Assembly (NCBI GenBank): GCA_022836615.1
Contig: MU405274.1
Coordinates: 146,983 to 210,982, forward strand
DNA length: 64,000 bases
From: Annulohypoxylon bovei var. microspora
Lineage: Eukaryota; Ascomycota; Sordariomycetes; Xylariales; Hypoxylaceae
Direction: 5' to 3'
Each line of letters starts with the position of its first letter. The stretch's first letter is position 1. Below, piece by piece: positions 23,439 through 34,624 of this stretch. Below the pieces are notes generated by a model that saw only the letters and a list, made by a program, of their open reading frames with translations, was not told the origin of the DNA and did not search any database. The position numbers and the translations under genes were made by a program.

Positions 23439-24779
23439 CTTGTCGAGAAATGACTAAAGGGTTCTAATTGATGGCGAGGTTTGATGAGAATCGTCATGGA
23501 GCAACGTTTAACAACGAGGGGCTCTCGACTAGGGACCAGAAGCCGGGGTCGGGTAACAGGGGATGGGAAGTGGAGGATAAGAGCTGTAGGGTAGTGATGC
23601 ACGCTTGGCGAGACTTTGGGCTGTCTGGGCTGTCTGGACCGTCTGGGATTCTTGGCACCAACTGCAGTCTCATTAGCTCATTAGCGCATTCGCTATTAAC
23701 TCTGATTGGAATAGATATTGGTATAGAGTACCCAATTTTGTAGTAGATCGAAGGCAGATTTGTATGTGTTTGCTATGTATTTTAGACTTACCTAAGGCTT
23801 AAGCATTAAACATCAAGCAGACGATTCCTCGTGCGTTCTGAGGAATAACTCAGGTACTGAACTTAAGACTTGTTGAGTGACCTCAGATCAGTCGCTCGCT
23901 TTGAAGCTCTAGCCAACGGTCTTAGAAGGCTGGGTTGCTGGCCTGATAACTTTTTCCGCCCATATAATATTAATAATAATCCTGAATGCCTAGGAAATCA
24001 GATGCTGGGAAGAGTGGGCTTACCTTAATAGCAACTGATAGTCTCATTTAGGTAGCCTATGCCTAAGAGGCCATGAGGTAAGGGATTGATTTTGTTATAG
24101 GCAGCTAGGGTTCATAAATTTCATTGAAGGTTGAAGGGGAAAAGAAGCTGACACCTTGGAACTAAGAAGATTTAATAATGCTTGTATGTATGTACATATG
24201 TATGTTAGGAGAAGCAATGACGGTCCGTCTTATCCGATGCTATTGGAAGCCATTGCTTGAAGTCTAGAACTCACATGTCAATGTCGAACGACCTATGCAG
24301 CTCTTTCCTGTTGTCCTAGCCTGAGGAAGGTACCACAAATCCGCTTAGGGTTAGGAAAATCACAGAAAGGACCACTAGCATACGTGGTTATGTACGATTA
24401 CCTAATTGGCAGGTATCGTCAGGGCAAGAAGTCTTTTTTTTATTTGGCGAGCTGGTGATACTAGTGAGATGTATCTGTATCTGAGACAATAGGCTTTTCA
24501 AGACGCTAGGTAATCTCATTGGTCAAAGTGTGAGCCTAGCATACACAGTAGGTCTACAACTCGAAGATTTAGTGGGTGAACACTTATCAAGCTTCAATTT
24601 CTATTGACAGAAGTCTATTGCATAGTGCAATAGCATTTACCAACTAACCTAATACCCACGTGTAACTACCTACGTATTAAGAACACATCTTTTAAGGTAT
24701 ACTAAGTGCGTCATACTCTCTTTGTTGGGTTTGTTTTTAAACTGTAGACTTAATATTTTGTACATATTAGCTTGTTGCG
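23439..24779. other. Intergenic region upstream of SNF1
   Basis: About 1.3 kb, non-coding, with the SNF1 promoter at its left side. It contains a GCTGTCTGGG-type triplicate at 23619-23647 and AT-rich sequence with GTATGTATGTACATATGTAT near 24184. I see no gene. Confidence 0.5.
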
Positions 24780-25609
24780 TCATCCCTTCTTTTCCTCTTC
24801 TTTTAACCTTTCAACCAGTTTTGTCCTGAGAAAGTCGCTGAGACCTAGGCTGCGCATTTGTAGATGCAAGGTTAGCTGAGGTCGGAGATGCGGGTTTGGG
24901 GATTCCCGAGAACTTACATTCCCTCGTTGGTAATTATGCGATAAGTACCGCTGGGCTCGAACTCTCCTACGATGTTTCCAGAACCATCAACCTCAATACT
25001 ACCAAAAATATCCTCCGGCCATGCGATTCTGCCATAGTCGGGTGGATTTCTTAAGTCGCTGAGGTGAATGTGTCCTCCTACTCCAGCGCCCCCAGCGCCT
25101 CCTTGAGCGCTGGCTCCGCCGCCGCCTCCTCCTCCAGCACCACCTCCCCCACCTAAGCCGGCCGCCGTCCCTTTCGTGCCTCGCTGTTTTCGCTGTTGGG
25201 GGAAGAATGCGCCGCCTGAACCGAGAGTCGCTCCGCCAGGTCCGGCGAAAGCTTGCGCTTGAGATAGAAGGTCCTGGTCCTGCGCAGCATGATTTCGAAG
25301 AACATCCGTTAAGATGGACATGAATTCGCGGTTCTCGGAGAAGGACTGTGGTGTTGGTGGCAGCTCCGTTGTAGAGCCAATGGCTAGTCTATGTATCGGT
25401 GGATTGGTATCGAGGTATGTGAGTAGGTGTCGATTGTCCACTGAGGCATTAGGGAACACTTTCTTAAAGAGCAATCGTTGTGAGCGAAGAAATCCAATTT
25501 ATTATGTAGAGCTACTGACTATGTAGGGGTTGGTGCTCAATGTAGAGACGTATCTATGTGATAATAGTGTCCTACATGTTGGAGCGATTCGAACTCGTGA
25601 TAATAGCAT
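24780..25609 (-). CDS. Conserved fungal protein of unknown function, predicted mitochondrial
   Basis: Three exons, 25520-25609, 24918-25462 and 24780-24849, give about 234 residues. The N terminus (MLLSRVRIAPTCRTLLSHRY) is basic and Ser-rich without acidic residues, a typical mitochondrial presequence. Next comes FPNASVDNRHLLTYLDTNPP, then a Gly-rich linker near residues 120-150, then HLSDLRNPPDYGRIAWPEDI and TYRIITNEGILGLSDFLRTK. It ends in a charged helix. I recognise the C-terminal pattern as conserved in filamentous ascomycetes but cannot name a function. The donor of intron 1 (GTCAGT) and the acceptor TTTAAG are weaker than average; intron 2 is canonical (GTAAGT...GCAG) and restores NEGILGLS. 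It shares a 353-bp divergent promoter region with DPB2. Confidence 0.72.
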
Positions 25610-25962
25610 CTTGAGACTGTGCAAATCAGGTAGGTTGGTAGGCTGTTCGAGGTATTCGGAAACGCTTATTGAATATCGAAACGAAATTTGCTCAAGAGCT
25701 TCGAAGCTATGCGATACTGACGTAGGGTTCCCTATTTTAGCGCTTAGCGTCGAATTGATGGTACATGCGCCTACCCCCACACTGCCCCGTCGATTAATGG
25801 GTCCCTGTAGGTCATTAACGCGTAAAACGCGGTGGACGCGCTTTCTAATTCAAGACCCATTGAAATATCGAATCATTGTCTAGGTACTAGGTACAAGACC
25901 AAGATTATATACCTATTACGAATCATAGAAATGAGAATTTGTAAAGGTCGGGATTATTCAAG
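25610..25962. promoter_or_regulatory. Bidirectional promoter region, mitochondrial protein / DPB2
   Basis: Only 353 bp separate the two divergent start codons (25609 minus, 25963 plus), so both promoters must lie here or overlap the leaders. No TATA box stands out. It includes two GTACTAGGTAC-like words near 25880-25895. Confidence 0.5.
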
Positions 25963-28431
25963 ATGCAGAAAAATAAATCCCTAGCTGCGTCAATATTCGC
26001 GCCGAAAACGCCTGGCCCCTCGAACCCAATTCCGTCTTCATCTCCGGCCTTTGGAACGCCCGCTCATACCCTCAAACCTTTCGCTATAGCGCCGCCAACC
26101 AAGGCCACTATCCTCCCAATTCTTCTTCCGCCTGCGACCTTAAGACCTCTAGCATTCCGAACCTTTACGAAGAAGCACAGCTTAACGCTTACCTCGACAG
26201 CCCTACAAGAATTGGCAACCTTTATCGGCCGACATTGTGGTTCGGGATGGCGCGAAGAAGGGCTAGCGGAGAAGGTCTTGGAAGAGGCGGCGAAGAGCTG
26301 GAAGAACCGAAATGGAGGCGTCATGGTGGATGGAACCAGTCAGGAGCTGAAAGACATTCTCAAGACGCTAGAAGGGAACATGCATGGTGGAAGAATAGTG
26401 ACGGGGCGAGAACTAAACCGACAGAATAGTTTAGTCCTAGACTCTAGTCAAGAACTCGATTTATCGAACACAAGACTAGGTCTAAGGCCGACAAAAGCTC
26501 TATCTCGTAATGACACTGAGACAAGCTTTGGTATGTCCGGGCTAGGTGTCGAAGAAGATGAGCCGGACGACGAAGGCCTGAACCATCCGAGGAATTGGTT
26601 GAAGATTGTTGGTGCATACGATCAACCACGCATGCTATACAACGTGGCGAAGAAACACTTTGAAAAGTAGGTATTTTTCCAATTATCCCCTATTATATCC
26701 TACTAGGTAGACGCCAAAACTTACGGTACTTCAAGGGACCCCTCCAAGCCATCTTTAATGCCACCAGCATCCCACAAAACCACTCTATTCCGAAACAGAT
26801 ACAATGTCATACACCAGCGGCTTCTTCGAAACGAATCCTTCCAAAGCTCGTCCGTAGCAAACACAAAAGCTGCCCCATCCCTAAAACGATCCACGTCCTC
26901 CAACCTAACCACCCAGCAAACATACAAGATCACCCCGATCGCAAATCTCCTCGGCCGGCATGGTAGCCACCACATGCTCCTCGGGCTGCTCTCGGTCCTG
27001 CCCACAGGCGGCCTAGCAATCAGCGACCTAACCGGAACTATCTCGCTCGATCTATCGCAAGCCGTCGCTATACCCGAGGACTCGGCCTGGTTCACGCCCG
27101 GCATGATCGTGCTCGTCGACGGCGTGTACGAAGAGGAAGAGGAATCAACAGGCAAGGGTCTCGGCGGCAGCAACGGCGTAGGCGGCATAATCGGCGGCCG
27201 CTTCCAGGGGTTCTTCCTAGGACAGCCGCCGTGCGAGAAGCGCAAGGCGACCCTCGGCGTCAGCGGGCCCGACGACCACACCATCGGCGGCGGGTTCGGG
27301 TGGATCGACTTCCTCGGCGTGGGCAGCGAGCGCGCCGTCGGGTCCAAGATGCGCAAGGTGGAGGCGCGGCTGCTCCGACAATCGCTTCGACACCCGTCCT
27401 CGCTCGCCGACCCCGACTCCTCGCCGCCCCCGAGCCGCACGCGCGTCGTCGTCCTCGGTGAGCTCCACCTCGACCAGCCGCGGGCCCTGCAGGCGCTGCG
27501 CAAGATCCTCACGCTGTACGCGGCGGAGCCCGAGGGCAGCGCGCCCATGACCTTCGTGCTCGCCGGCAACTTCACGCGCCACGCCGTCATGGCCGGCGGC
27601 GGCGCCAGCGGCGCCTCCGTCGAGTACAAGGAGTACTTCGACGCCCTGGCCTCCGTGCTCTCCGACTTCCCCACCCTGCTCTCCTCGTCCACCTTCGTGT
27701 TCGTGCCTGGCGACAACGACGGCTGGGCCTCGGCCTTCGGCGGCGGCGCTGCCGTCCCGCTGCCCCGAGGAGCCGTCCCGGAGCTGTTTACGAGCAGGGT
27801 CAGGCGCGCGTTCACGGCCGCGAACGCGGAGGCGGGAATCGGGATTGGGGCCGGCGCGGAGAGGAAGGGCGGCGAGGCTATCTGGACGACGAATCCGAGC
27901 CGGCTGTCGGTGTTCGGCCCGAGCCACGAGATCGTGGTGTTCCGTGACGACATGTCGGCGCGGATGCGGCGCATGGCGGTGCGGTTGAAGACTTCGAAGT
28001 CCGACGAGCAGGACCGGGAGAGCGAACCGTCTGTACCGGACCTCGATGATATAGACATGGCGAACGCGCTGGACGGCGCGGACTCCATGGACGTCGATTC
28101 CGCGCCTGCCAAATTAGCCGAGCCCGAGGTGCCTCACGACGTGCACTCGGCGCGGAAGCTGGTCAAGACGGTGCTGGACCAGGGGTACCTGTGCCCCTTC
28201 CGCCACGCGATCCGCCCCGTGCACTGGGACCACGCGGGCGCGCTGCACCTGTACCCCCTACCGACCGCCATGGTGCTCGCGGACCCGACGGCGCCGCCGT
28301 TCTGCGTCACGTACGAGGGCTGCCACGTAATGAATCCTGGGGCTGTGCTGGTGGCTGGCCGGAGAGGCGTGGGACGCTGGGTCGAGTATGAATTAGGAGG
28401 AACGGGAAGGGTGCGGGAGTGTCTGTTCTAG
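25963..28431 (+). CDS. DPB2: DNA polymerase epsilon subunit B
   Basis: Two exons, 25963-26666 and 26736-28431, give about 799 residues. Dpb2 is the essential accessory subunit that links leading-strand polymerase epsilon to the CMG helicase in the nucleus. The N-terminal helical domain covers about residues 40-110 (LRPLAFRTFTKKHSLTLTST). A middle OB-fold region has TTLFRNRYNVIHQRLLRNES and TYKITPIANLLGRHGSHHML. The C-terminal inactive calcineurin-like phosphoesterase domain contains VVVLGELHLDQP, FVPGDNDGW and NPSRLSVFGPSHEIVVFRDD. It ends in PPFCVTYEGCHVMNPGA and RECLF. Two upstream AG dinucleotides (26706, 26710) break the frame; the acceptor at 26735 gives KHFEK-DPSKPSLM, which fits the family. 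Exon 2 is very GC-rich and carries long antisense open frames that are composition artefacts. It converges on ERG4. Confidence 0.93.
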
Positions 28432-28901
28432 AGATGACTGGAATGGATGCAAGATAATATGGGCGGGTGTGGTGAAAAGGGTGATAGGACACGGATACTT
28501 CTACATCTGAAATGTCAAATATGAATGTGACGACGATGAAAGGTGGGCGGGCATAGCATAGCATTCCGGTAATACGACGAAATCATGAAATTCAAAACTT
28601 GCGAGCCCAGTTCACTGCTAATTATTTGAGACGAAGAGGACAAGGTTAAGTAGGTCGTGATCAGATTTTATTAAGACCGTCATGGGACATTAGATACGTT
28701 TCGGCTCGTTCTCTACAGCATCGTCGTCGGTGCTGCTGGCTTGCAGCCATTAAAAAGGGCGTAAGCAATCTGGAATATGTACATAGAAAAACCGCGAGTG
28801 GCCACAAGCTTGTACGTGCACTGCTGCTCTCCAACATCGAAACGAAACAGTAATAAAAAATTATAGGTAGACGTTTAATCCAACATCACCTCCTATATGG
28901 T
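28432..28901. other. Convergent intergenic region DPB2 / ERG4
   Basis: 470 bp between two 3' ends. It probably holds both 3' untranslated regions. I see no gene. Confidence 0.55.
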
Positions 28902-30786
28902 TTAAATGATATACTATAGAATTCGGTTATTAGCTATGCATGTTCCGAATGCTCGTTACTAGGGTGTAGGATAGGTGGGTACTTACCGGAATGAAAAGGT
29001 ACGGAACCTGTCTCTCGTATTCTTTCCACGCCTCGCCGTACTTGTTCTTGCAGCGCTCGACGTCCCGCATGGCGCGGTGCGTGATCATGCAGCAGAAGAA
29101 GACGGGGTAGAACCAGGGGAAGGGGCTGCTGAAGCCCGTGATCAGGCCCCAGCTGATGGCGAAGAACGCGTCGCAGGTATAATGCAGCTTGCGCGCGTAT
29201 CCCCACCAGCCGTCGACGAGGATCTTGTCGCCGGTCTGCGTGTCGATGGTCTTCGGGTTGTCGATGTATATCCACGGGAGAGCCGGGAAGGTGTTACGCT
29301 TCTCGAGGTTGCCGCGCTCCCTGGCCCGGAAGGCGTTCTTCTGCCCGTTGGCCTGGTCCCAGACAATATACACGGCCACATAAGCAACGAAGAGGCAGCC
29401 CAAGGCATACTTATTCCAAGCATATTCCGACGGGTCGTGGTTTGCGAGGTAGATCGTGCAGTGGCAGTACGAAAGAGGAACGCCGGCCATGTTCCAGAAA
29501 ATCAGCATGAAACCCCATTTCTCGTAATACATGTCCCAAGTAGTGATAATGAGCTGCTCCCCTTTAGAGCAGGCATTGGCGTACAGATAATGGGCCATGA
29601 CCAAGAACAAGACCTCGCCCGAGACGTAACCGTAATTCTCATACTGGCGCGCCGCAGCCGCACAGCTAAGTCCGAAAAGGATGAACCAGGGGATGCGAAC
29701 CTCGTAGAACATCTTAAAGTCGAGGATGCCGAACATGCGGGGGTTGAGCTCGGCCCCCATGAAGAAGTCGTAGATGGGGTAACCTGTCATCCGGTGTTGC
29801 GCGCCGCGGATCAGGGCGGAAAAGTATGCGACGAAAGCACACAAGAAGCCGGAGAGGATGGCGACAGACATTATCGGACCGAATTCGTCGAGGAAGGTAT
29901 AGATCTTGAACGTGCCGGTGAAATGGCACGCGGCCATGACAACGATGGTGAGATAGAAGCTCGCGTAGGCGGAACAGTAGTACGGGAGCTGTTTACCTCC
30001 CTCGTGGGGAAGAGGCTTTCCCTTACCCCAGACGCCGGGCATCAACATGTAGCAAGCGGCCTCGAAGATATAGTATACCCAGTAGATCTTCCATGCTCGC
30101 AGGTGAGGAAATGCGCCGGTGTAAATGAGTTCCCACAGGTGTAGGCCGAACTCAGCGAGGGACTCGCCTTCCTTCGGCAGCGGCAGTTTGCCATTATAGT
30201 AAGTAGCACCAATCCACATGTAGTACATGAGTGCAGGAAATCCAATCATGAGAGCCAGAGCGCCAAAACTACCTCCAAACTCGACAACACCAGAGTGGTC
30301 GACTTTAGGGTCCATGCCCGGCTTCCAACCGTCAATGACCTGTTCCTCCACATGTCCCTTTGCGCTTCCATTTGCGTGTCCATTTGCGTATCCATTTGCG
30401 TGTCCATTAGTGTGTCCATTAGTATGTCCATTGGTATGTCCATTCGTGTATCCGTTGGTATGACCGTTCGTATATCCGTTGGTATGGCCGTTCGTGTGTC
30501 CATTAAGTTTCGGTTCTTGGCCATTTGTATCGACTTTGTGATTAAGGACAGCAGACAGCTTCTCGTCGGGAACGGGACTGAACTCTTCCTCCTTCGGCGC
30601 GACATCAGAATCGTCTATGTTCTCGACGAATTTGCCGACTCCCCGACGTCGTACAGATCTAGATCTGGTAGATCTGCTTGTGGCAGTCTCGGCAGCAGAG
30701 CTTGAGTCGCCATCATCAGACGCGCCGTCAATAGGGGGGAACTGGGATTTGCGTCGCGTCGAGCGACGACCAGGAGTTTCGACCAT
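28902..30786 (-). CDS. ERG4: Delta(24(24(1)))-sterol reductase (ergosterol C-24(28) reductase)
   Basis: A large exon, 28987-30786, plus a 12-nt last coding exon, 28902-28913, give 603 residues. ERG4 reduces the C24(28) double bond with NADPH in the last step of ergosterol synthesis, in the ER membrane. Family signatures include GAELNPRMFGILDFKMFYEV, ANACSKGEQLIITTWDMYYE, KWGFMLIFWNMAGVPLSYCH, ILVDGWWGYARKLHYTCDAF and THRAMRDVERCKNKYG. Several hydrophobic membrane segments occupy the region after residue 165. Without the tiny exon the frame would run on after FIP into an unrelated tail; splicing at GTAAGT to the acceptor CTATAG gives the usual family ending FIPYII. The about 150-residue N-terminal cytosolic extension carries a 12-copy Asn-Gly-His/Tyr-Thr/Ala repeat that I do not know from other ERG4 proteins. 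Confidence 0.95.
30361..30504 (-). repeat. 12-nt coding minisatellite in ERG4 (12 copies)
   Basis: Twelve head-to-tail 12-nt units encode residues 95-142 as NGHT, NGYT, NGHA, NGYA and NGSA tetrapeptides. Units differ mainly at one or two positions, consistent with slippage or unequal crossing-over. Length variation between strains is likely and would stay in frame. Confidence 0.9.
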
Positions 30787-31555
30787 TCCGTCGAAAAGTT
30801 CCTTTTTTCTACAATTCCATAGTAGTATGCATTAGCAAATCTTTATTTCTCTTGTGGTAATACTTTGTCTTTGTCACACTTTAAAATGCAAGACTGTCAC
30901 CAATCCCCATCCAAAATCCAAAATGCCACCGCGAATCGTGTTATTTTCCCACGGTACAACCAACCAACATAAACAAAATAACAACTCTCGAAAGGAAATG
31001 CAAACATACCTAGGAGTCGCGCGTAAAGAGTATCGCGACGACATTTTTAATTATGAAAGATACCTAAAGTATTCTTTTGAAAGAGTGGACAACGGGCAAG
31101 TTAATGCTCGTCACTTTGGGGATTGGAAGTCGTAACGGACAGAAAAGCGTTGAACGAGACCCTGTCCATTCCTCTTCTAGTCACTTTTTTTCTATGTTTT
31201 TAGGATTGGGTCTTAATTAATTTTTGCCCGCTTTTTCCGGTAGTCAGGGGCAGCCCGCGGAAAGCGCCCGACGATCATATCGAAGCTTAATCGAAGGCCC
31301 ACTATTTCCCCAATCTAACACAAATAAGGTCCTTAGTACATAACCCTCATAACTCTCATACCTAACCCTCATTGGAACCCTCATTCTCGCAATACACTAT
31401 TGAACGCCTCAGCTTTCATGAAGCTCTTTCACTTAAGACTTCAATAAACCCGATCATAAACAAGCCTGAATCATGCCGGGGGCTTGAATGATACTTCAGT
31501 TATAACACCATGTTTTCGCACCCCAGCAGCCCGACCAACTCAACATTATCCACCT
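30787..31555. other. Intergenic region upstream of ERG4
   Basis: About 0.77 kb. It holds the ERG4 promoter and the 3' region of the next minus-strand gene. A 71-codon frame from an ATG at about 30921 (MPPRIVLFSHGTTNQHKQNN...) has no family match that I recognise and is not called. Confidence 0.45.
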
Positions 31556-32899
31556 TTAATCAATAGGTGATTGTGGTCTTGGTCGTCGTGGCCGCCTTCT
31601 CGACCCGGGTCCTCCAAAAGGCGCCATTGGTTTATATGGTCCAGGAATATCCTCTTCCAAACTGTTGCGGCTATTTTGTGAACGATCCAACTCAGCTACC
31701 GAGACTACCGATGGACCCTTTCGTTCTGACCGCTTTTCCACCTGCGGATCATTTTCATGAGCTGTCTCAGATGAATCTGCTTCTCTGTGGCTCGGTTCAA
31801 CAATGTTGTCTTTTTGCTGGCTTTCTTCGATGTGGGGCTGGATAGGTGTTTGTGGCGTTTGCTCGACGATTCTCGATTGACTTCGCTTCTCTCGAATCCT
31901 ACCAGTCTCAAGGCCATGTGAGAGTATTTCAGAATGAGGGGCATTTGAGGTATGTATCTTCTCATCATATGTGTTTTGGCTAGATGTTTGGTGTCGTTTA
32001 TGACGAATACTTCCCTCGTCATATACTTCGGTCGAATTTCCTCCAGATGCTGGTGCAGATCTCGCAGATACTCTAGATTCCTGCCGCATATGACGCGGGG
32101 GCTCCTGGCGTGAAGACTTCCGGCGCGAAGATCTTCTACTCTCAAGTGGTGCCTCTAGAGTATATGATTTAAGCGCATCAATGGCATATCGCTCTAATTG
32201 GCGACTGCCTTTCATGCTTATATTGTATGATTTATCTCGGTCTATTTCAGACCATGTCCCTGACGGATGCTTACGCCTCTGATGCTCAGCCAGCTCATGT
32301 CGAAGCTTTTTAGCCGTCGATACGCAGTTTTTCAGCATCTTTTTAAGCATTTTACTGACGGGATCAGCGGTGAATTCTCAACCCGTGTCTGATTTCACGT
32401 ACATCTCATCATCATTCCCGTTCTTTCTTATCGTCTCTTCGAGTTTGAAGCAGTTTGAAAGCAACGAAACGTTGGCTGTTGCGCTTTGGATGCTCAGGCG
32501 TAGCTCTGGCACGTCCGGTTTCCTCCACAGCCATATAATCCGAACCCAAAACGTATTGAATGGTACAAGATTAGGGTCGTTAATTTCGACAAAGCGCGCC
32601 ACAAGATGAGCGAATCCCTCCTTGACTAATTCGCATTGTCTTGCGATTTTTCGGACTAACCCGGCTCTCGTGGCTTCGAACTTCTGGTCTAATTTATTAG
32701 CAAACTCCTTGGTTAGATTGTGAAAATAACATAGTAGGTCGGTAAATATCGAGGTTTCGAGTATGAAGGATTCAATCTCTTTCGGTGCAGAGCGTATAGT
32801 ATTCACACAAACACGCAGGTCTCTTGTCAGTTTCACCATGGTTCCGCTCAATTCCATAATAGCTGCAAGACCACCAATCAGTGTAAGTGCTTCCGCCAT
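31556..32899 (-). CDS. Orphan fungal STAND-type N-terminal domain protein with disordered basic tail
   Basis: Two exons, 32403-32899 and 31556-32354, give about 431 residues. The 48-nt intron (GTACGT...GTCAG) contains an in-frame stop, so splicing is needed. Residues 1-165 (MAEALTLIGGLAAIMELSGT..., RSAPKEIESFILETSIFTDL) look like the helical N-terminal domain found before NACHT/NB-ARC modules or alone in fungi (PigL_N-like). This is pattern recognition, not a search. The rest is charged and low-complexity (RRSSRRKSSRQEPPRHMRQE) and ends in Arg/Pro-rich GGPGSRRRPRRPRPQSPID. There is no P-loop, repeat domain or membrane segment. Related domains act in fungal signalling and incompatibility. An oxidase and a HET gene lie within 7 kb, which may or may not be meaningful. 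Confidence 0.68.
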
Positions 32900-34624
32900 G
32901 TCAAAATGACTTATTGGATGCAGCTTTTCGCGTTGTCATTCCTAATAATTCAATAGAAGACCTTTGTTGATAAATTCTATTTACATCGTCAACCCTTAAA
33001 ACATAGCCCCCCTGTTGGTTGGACATTTGCGGGAGGATTGTAAAAGAATGTGGAGGAGGGGCCTCCCCGATAATTCGACGCCAACGGCGATGGCGTGATA
33101 GCTCCAGCTCCGTGGCTTTCGGCTTTGAAGCTCTATGGCCTGCCTGTGCTGCGGCATATCTGCACTTCGCCATTCACGGCACTTATTTTGACCATTCGGG
33201 TTTCAACCGATACTACTCCAAACCCTTTCTACCAAGACTCGATTTCATAGGTACCCAGCTTTGCCATTATCGGTGAGCCTGTGGCATTATAAGAAATGGC
33301 TAGACATAAAGTAAACGTCGTTTCTCTAACTTCACGTTCTGGGAAAATTGAAGTTTGCGCGCTGCAATTAAACACCTCTCTTGGTCCGTTGTTATATCTT
33401 TCAACATACTATCTCGTCAGCTTATTACATATCCCCTTGCGAGCTCAACGCAAAGGGCGATAAGACTCGCTTCAGTCCTAGGGTTAAGCCGATGTGGGGA
33501 GGGCTATTCTCCGAAAATAATGACGACTGCTGAACTGTTCAGCTCCGAAATCACGAAGCTAGAATCATCAGGTTTGTAAAACATTACCAACAACGTGATT
33601 TAATTCACTCAAATCTCGAAAACTAGATAGACGTACGTATAAATTGAGGAGGTTAGAAGCTAAAGTTATACTAGATTATCGATTTGATTAGAATATTATC
33701 AACCCCGTTACAATAAGGGTTTAGGTAAACGGCGCGAAGTAGGTTATCTCTTGCTAACTACTGGGTAGCATATAGATAACTGCTATCGTTTCCATTTCTG
33801 GTAATAATGCCATTGTGGAGTCAACGCCCGAAGGTAAGGCTCGCGGCAGCGCCCGCCTCATCACTTACTGCACATACAATACATTAGGATAGGCATTATC
33901 ACCACCCTACAGGTATTAGAACCGGAATCGTTAGGACCCGCCGATTGGATGCTACTGATAACTTCACGCTAAGTCCGGTTCAAGAGACCGTTATGGAGCT
34001 ACGGATAGAAAGCCACGCGGAGGGCGCATGCTTACCAACATAGACGTCCGCAGATAAGCATCCCCGCAAAGGGCGCACCCCGACCCGGCTAGTTGGGACC
34101 TGGACCTGGTTCAATGAGGTTCTGAAATTATCTAAAGCGCAAGCTTCTTCGACGGCAAGCTTTTGAGGCGGTCAGCAAGGAAGCTTATACACGCTCTCTA
34201 AAGTTGCCCCCATCGGCTCGGAAAGTGTCGCCCGATGACAGCTAAGTAGCTGACGTCCTCTCGCAGACTCTTATCTTACGCACCTACCTCTTCGGGGAGA
34301 TATCTTGAAGGATACCACCGTGATGTAATCCTATCAGCATCTCGCACTCCATGCGAGGCTAGTGACGCTTTTCGTATCGAGATCACATACGCCCTATTCT
34401 CTATCTACTCGACCGCGAGTAAATGTCATGGCTAGGGCCTCGCTTTCGGCCCGCAAACATACGATAGCGTCTTCTCATAGGGCCAGGGAGATTGTGATCC
34501 GTTGTCGGTATGTCAGGCTGCAATGGACGAGGCTCGGGGTATATATAATCGTAGATCAGTCAATATAGATCGTCGTTGGTTACTCGCTCTGTAGCTCTGC
34601 CCAACTCCTCTACAAGTCTCAGCA
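32900..34624. other. Intergenic region upstream of L-amino-acid oxidase
   Basis: About 1.7 kb without a supported gene. The part from about 33830 to 34320 is GC-richer than its flanks but shows no coding frame with motifs. A TATA-like GTATATATAA lies at 34539-34548. Confidence 0.45.
34539..34548 (+). promoter_or_regulatory. TATA-like element upstream of the amino-acid oxidase
   Basis: GTATATATAA lies 77 bp before the start codon at 34625, a suitable distance for a short leader. It is the clearest TATA candidate I noticed next to a gene start. Confidence 0.45.

Noticed and set aside
26721..28112. 463-codon open frame antisense to DPB2
   Set aside because: The opposite strand encodes a clear polymerase epsilon B subunit. 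The antisense frame is Ser/Pro/Arg-rich, a by-product of GC-rich codon use.
28975..30144. 389-codon open frame antisense to ERG4
   Set aside because: ERG4 is unmistakable on the minus strand, and the antisense product has no family motif.
30921..31135. 71-codon frame starting MPPRIVLFSHGTTN
   Set aside because: It has no family I recognise and no coding-like composition, and it lies in the ERG4 upstream region. It cannot be supported as a gene.
32901..33173. 90-codon frame directly upstream of the STAND-like gene
   Set aside because: It ends just before that gene's start, has no motif, and is better explained as chance in the promoter region.
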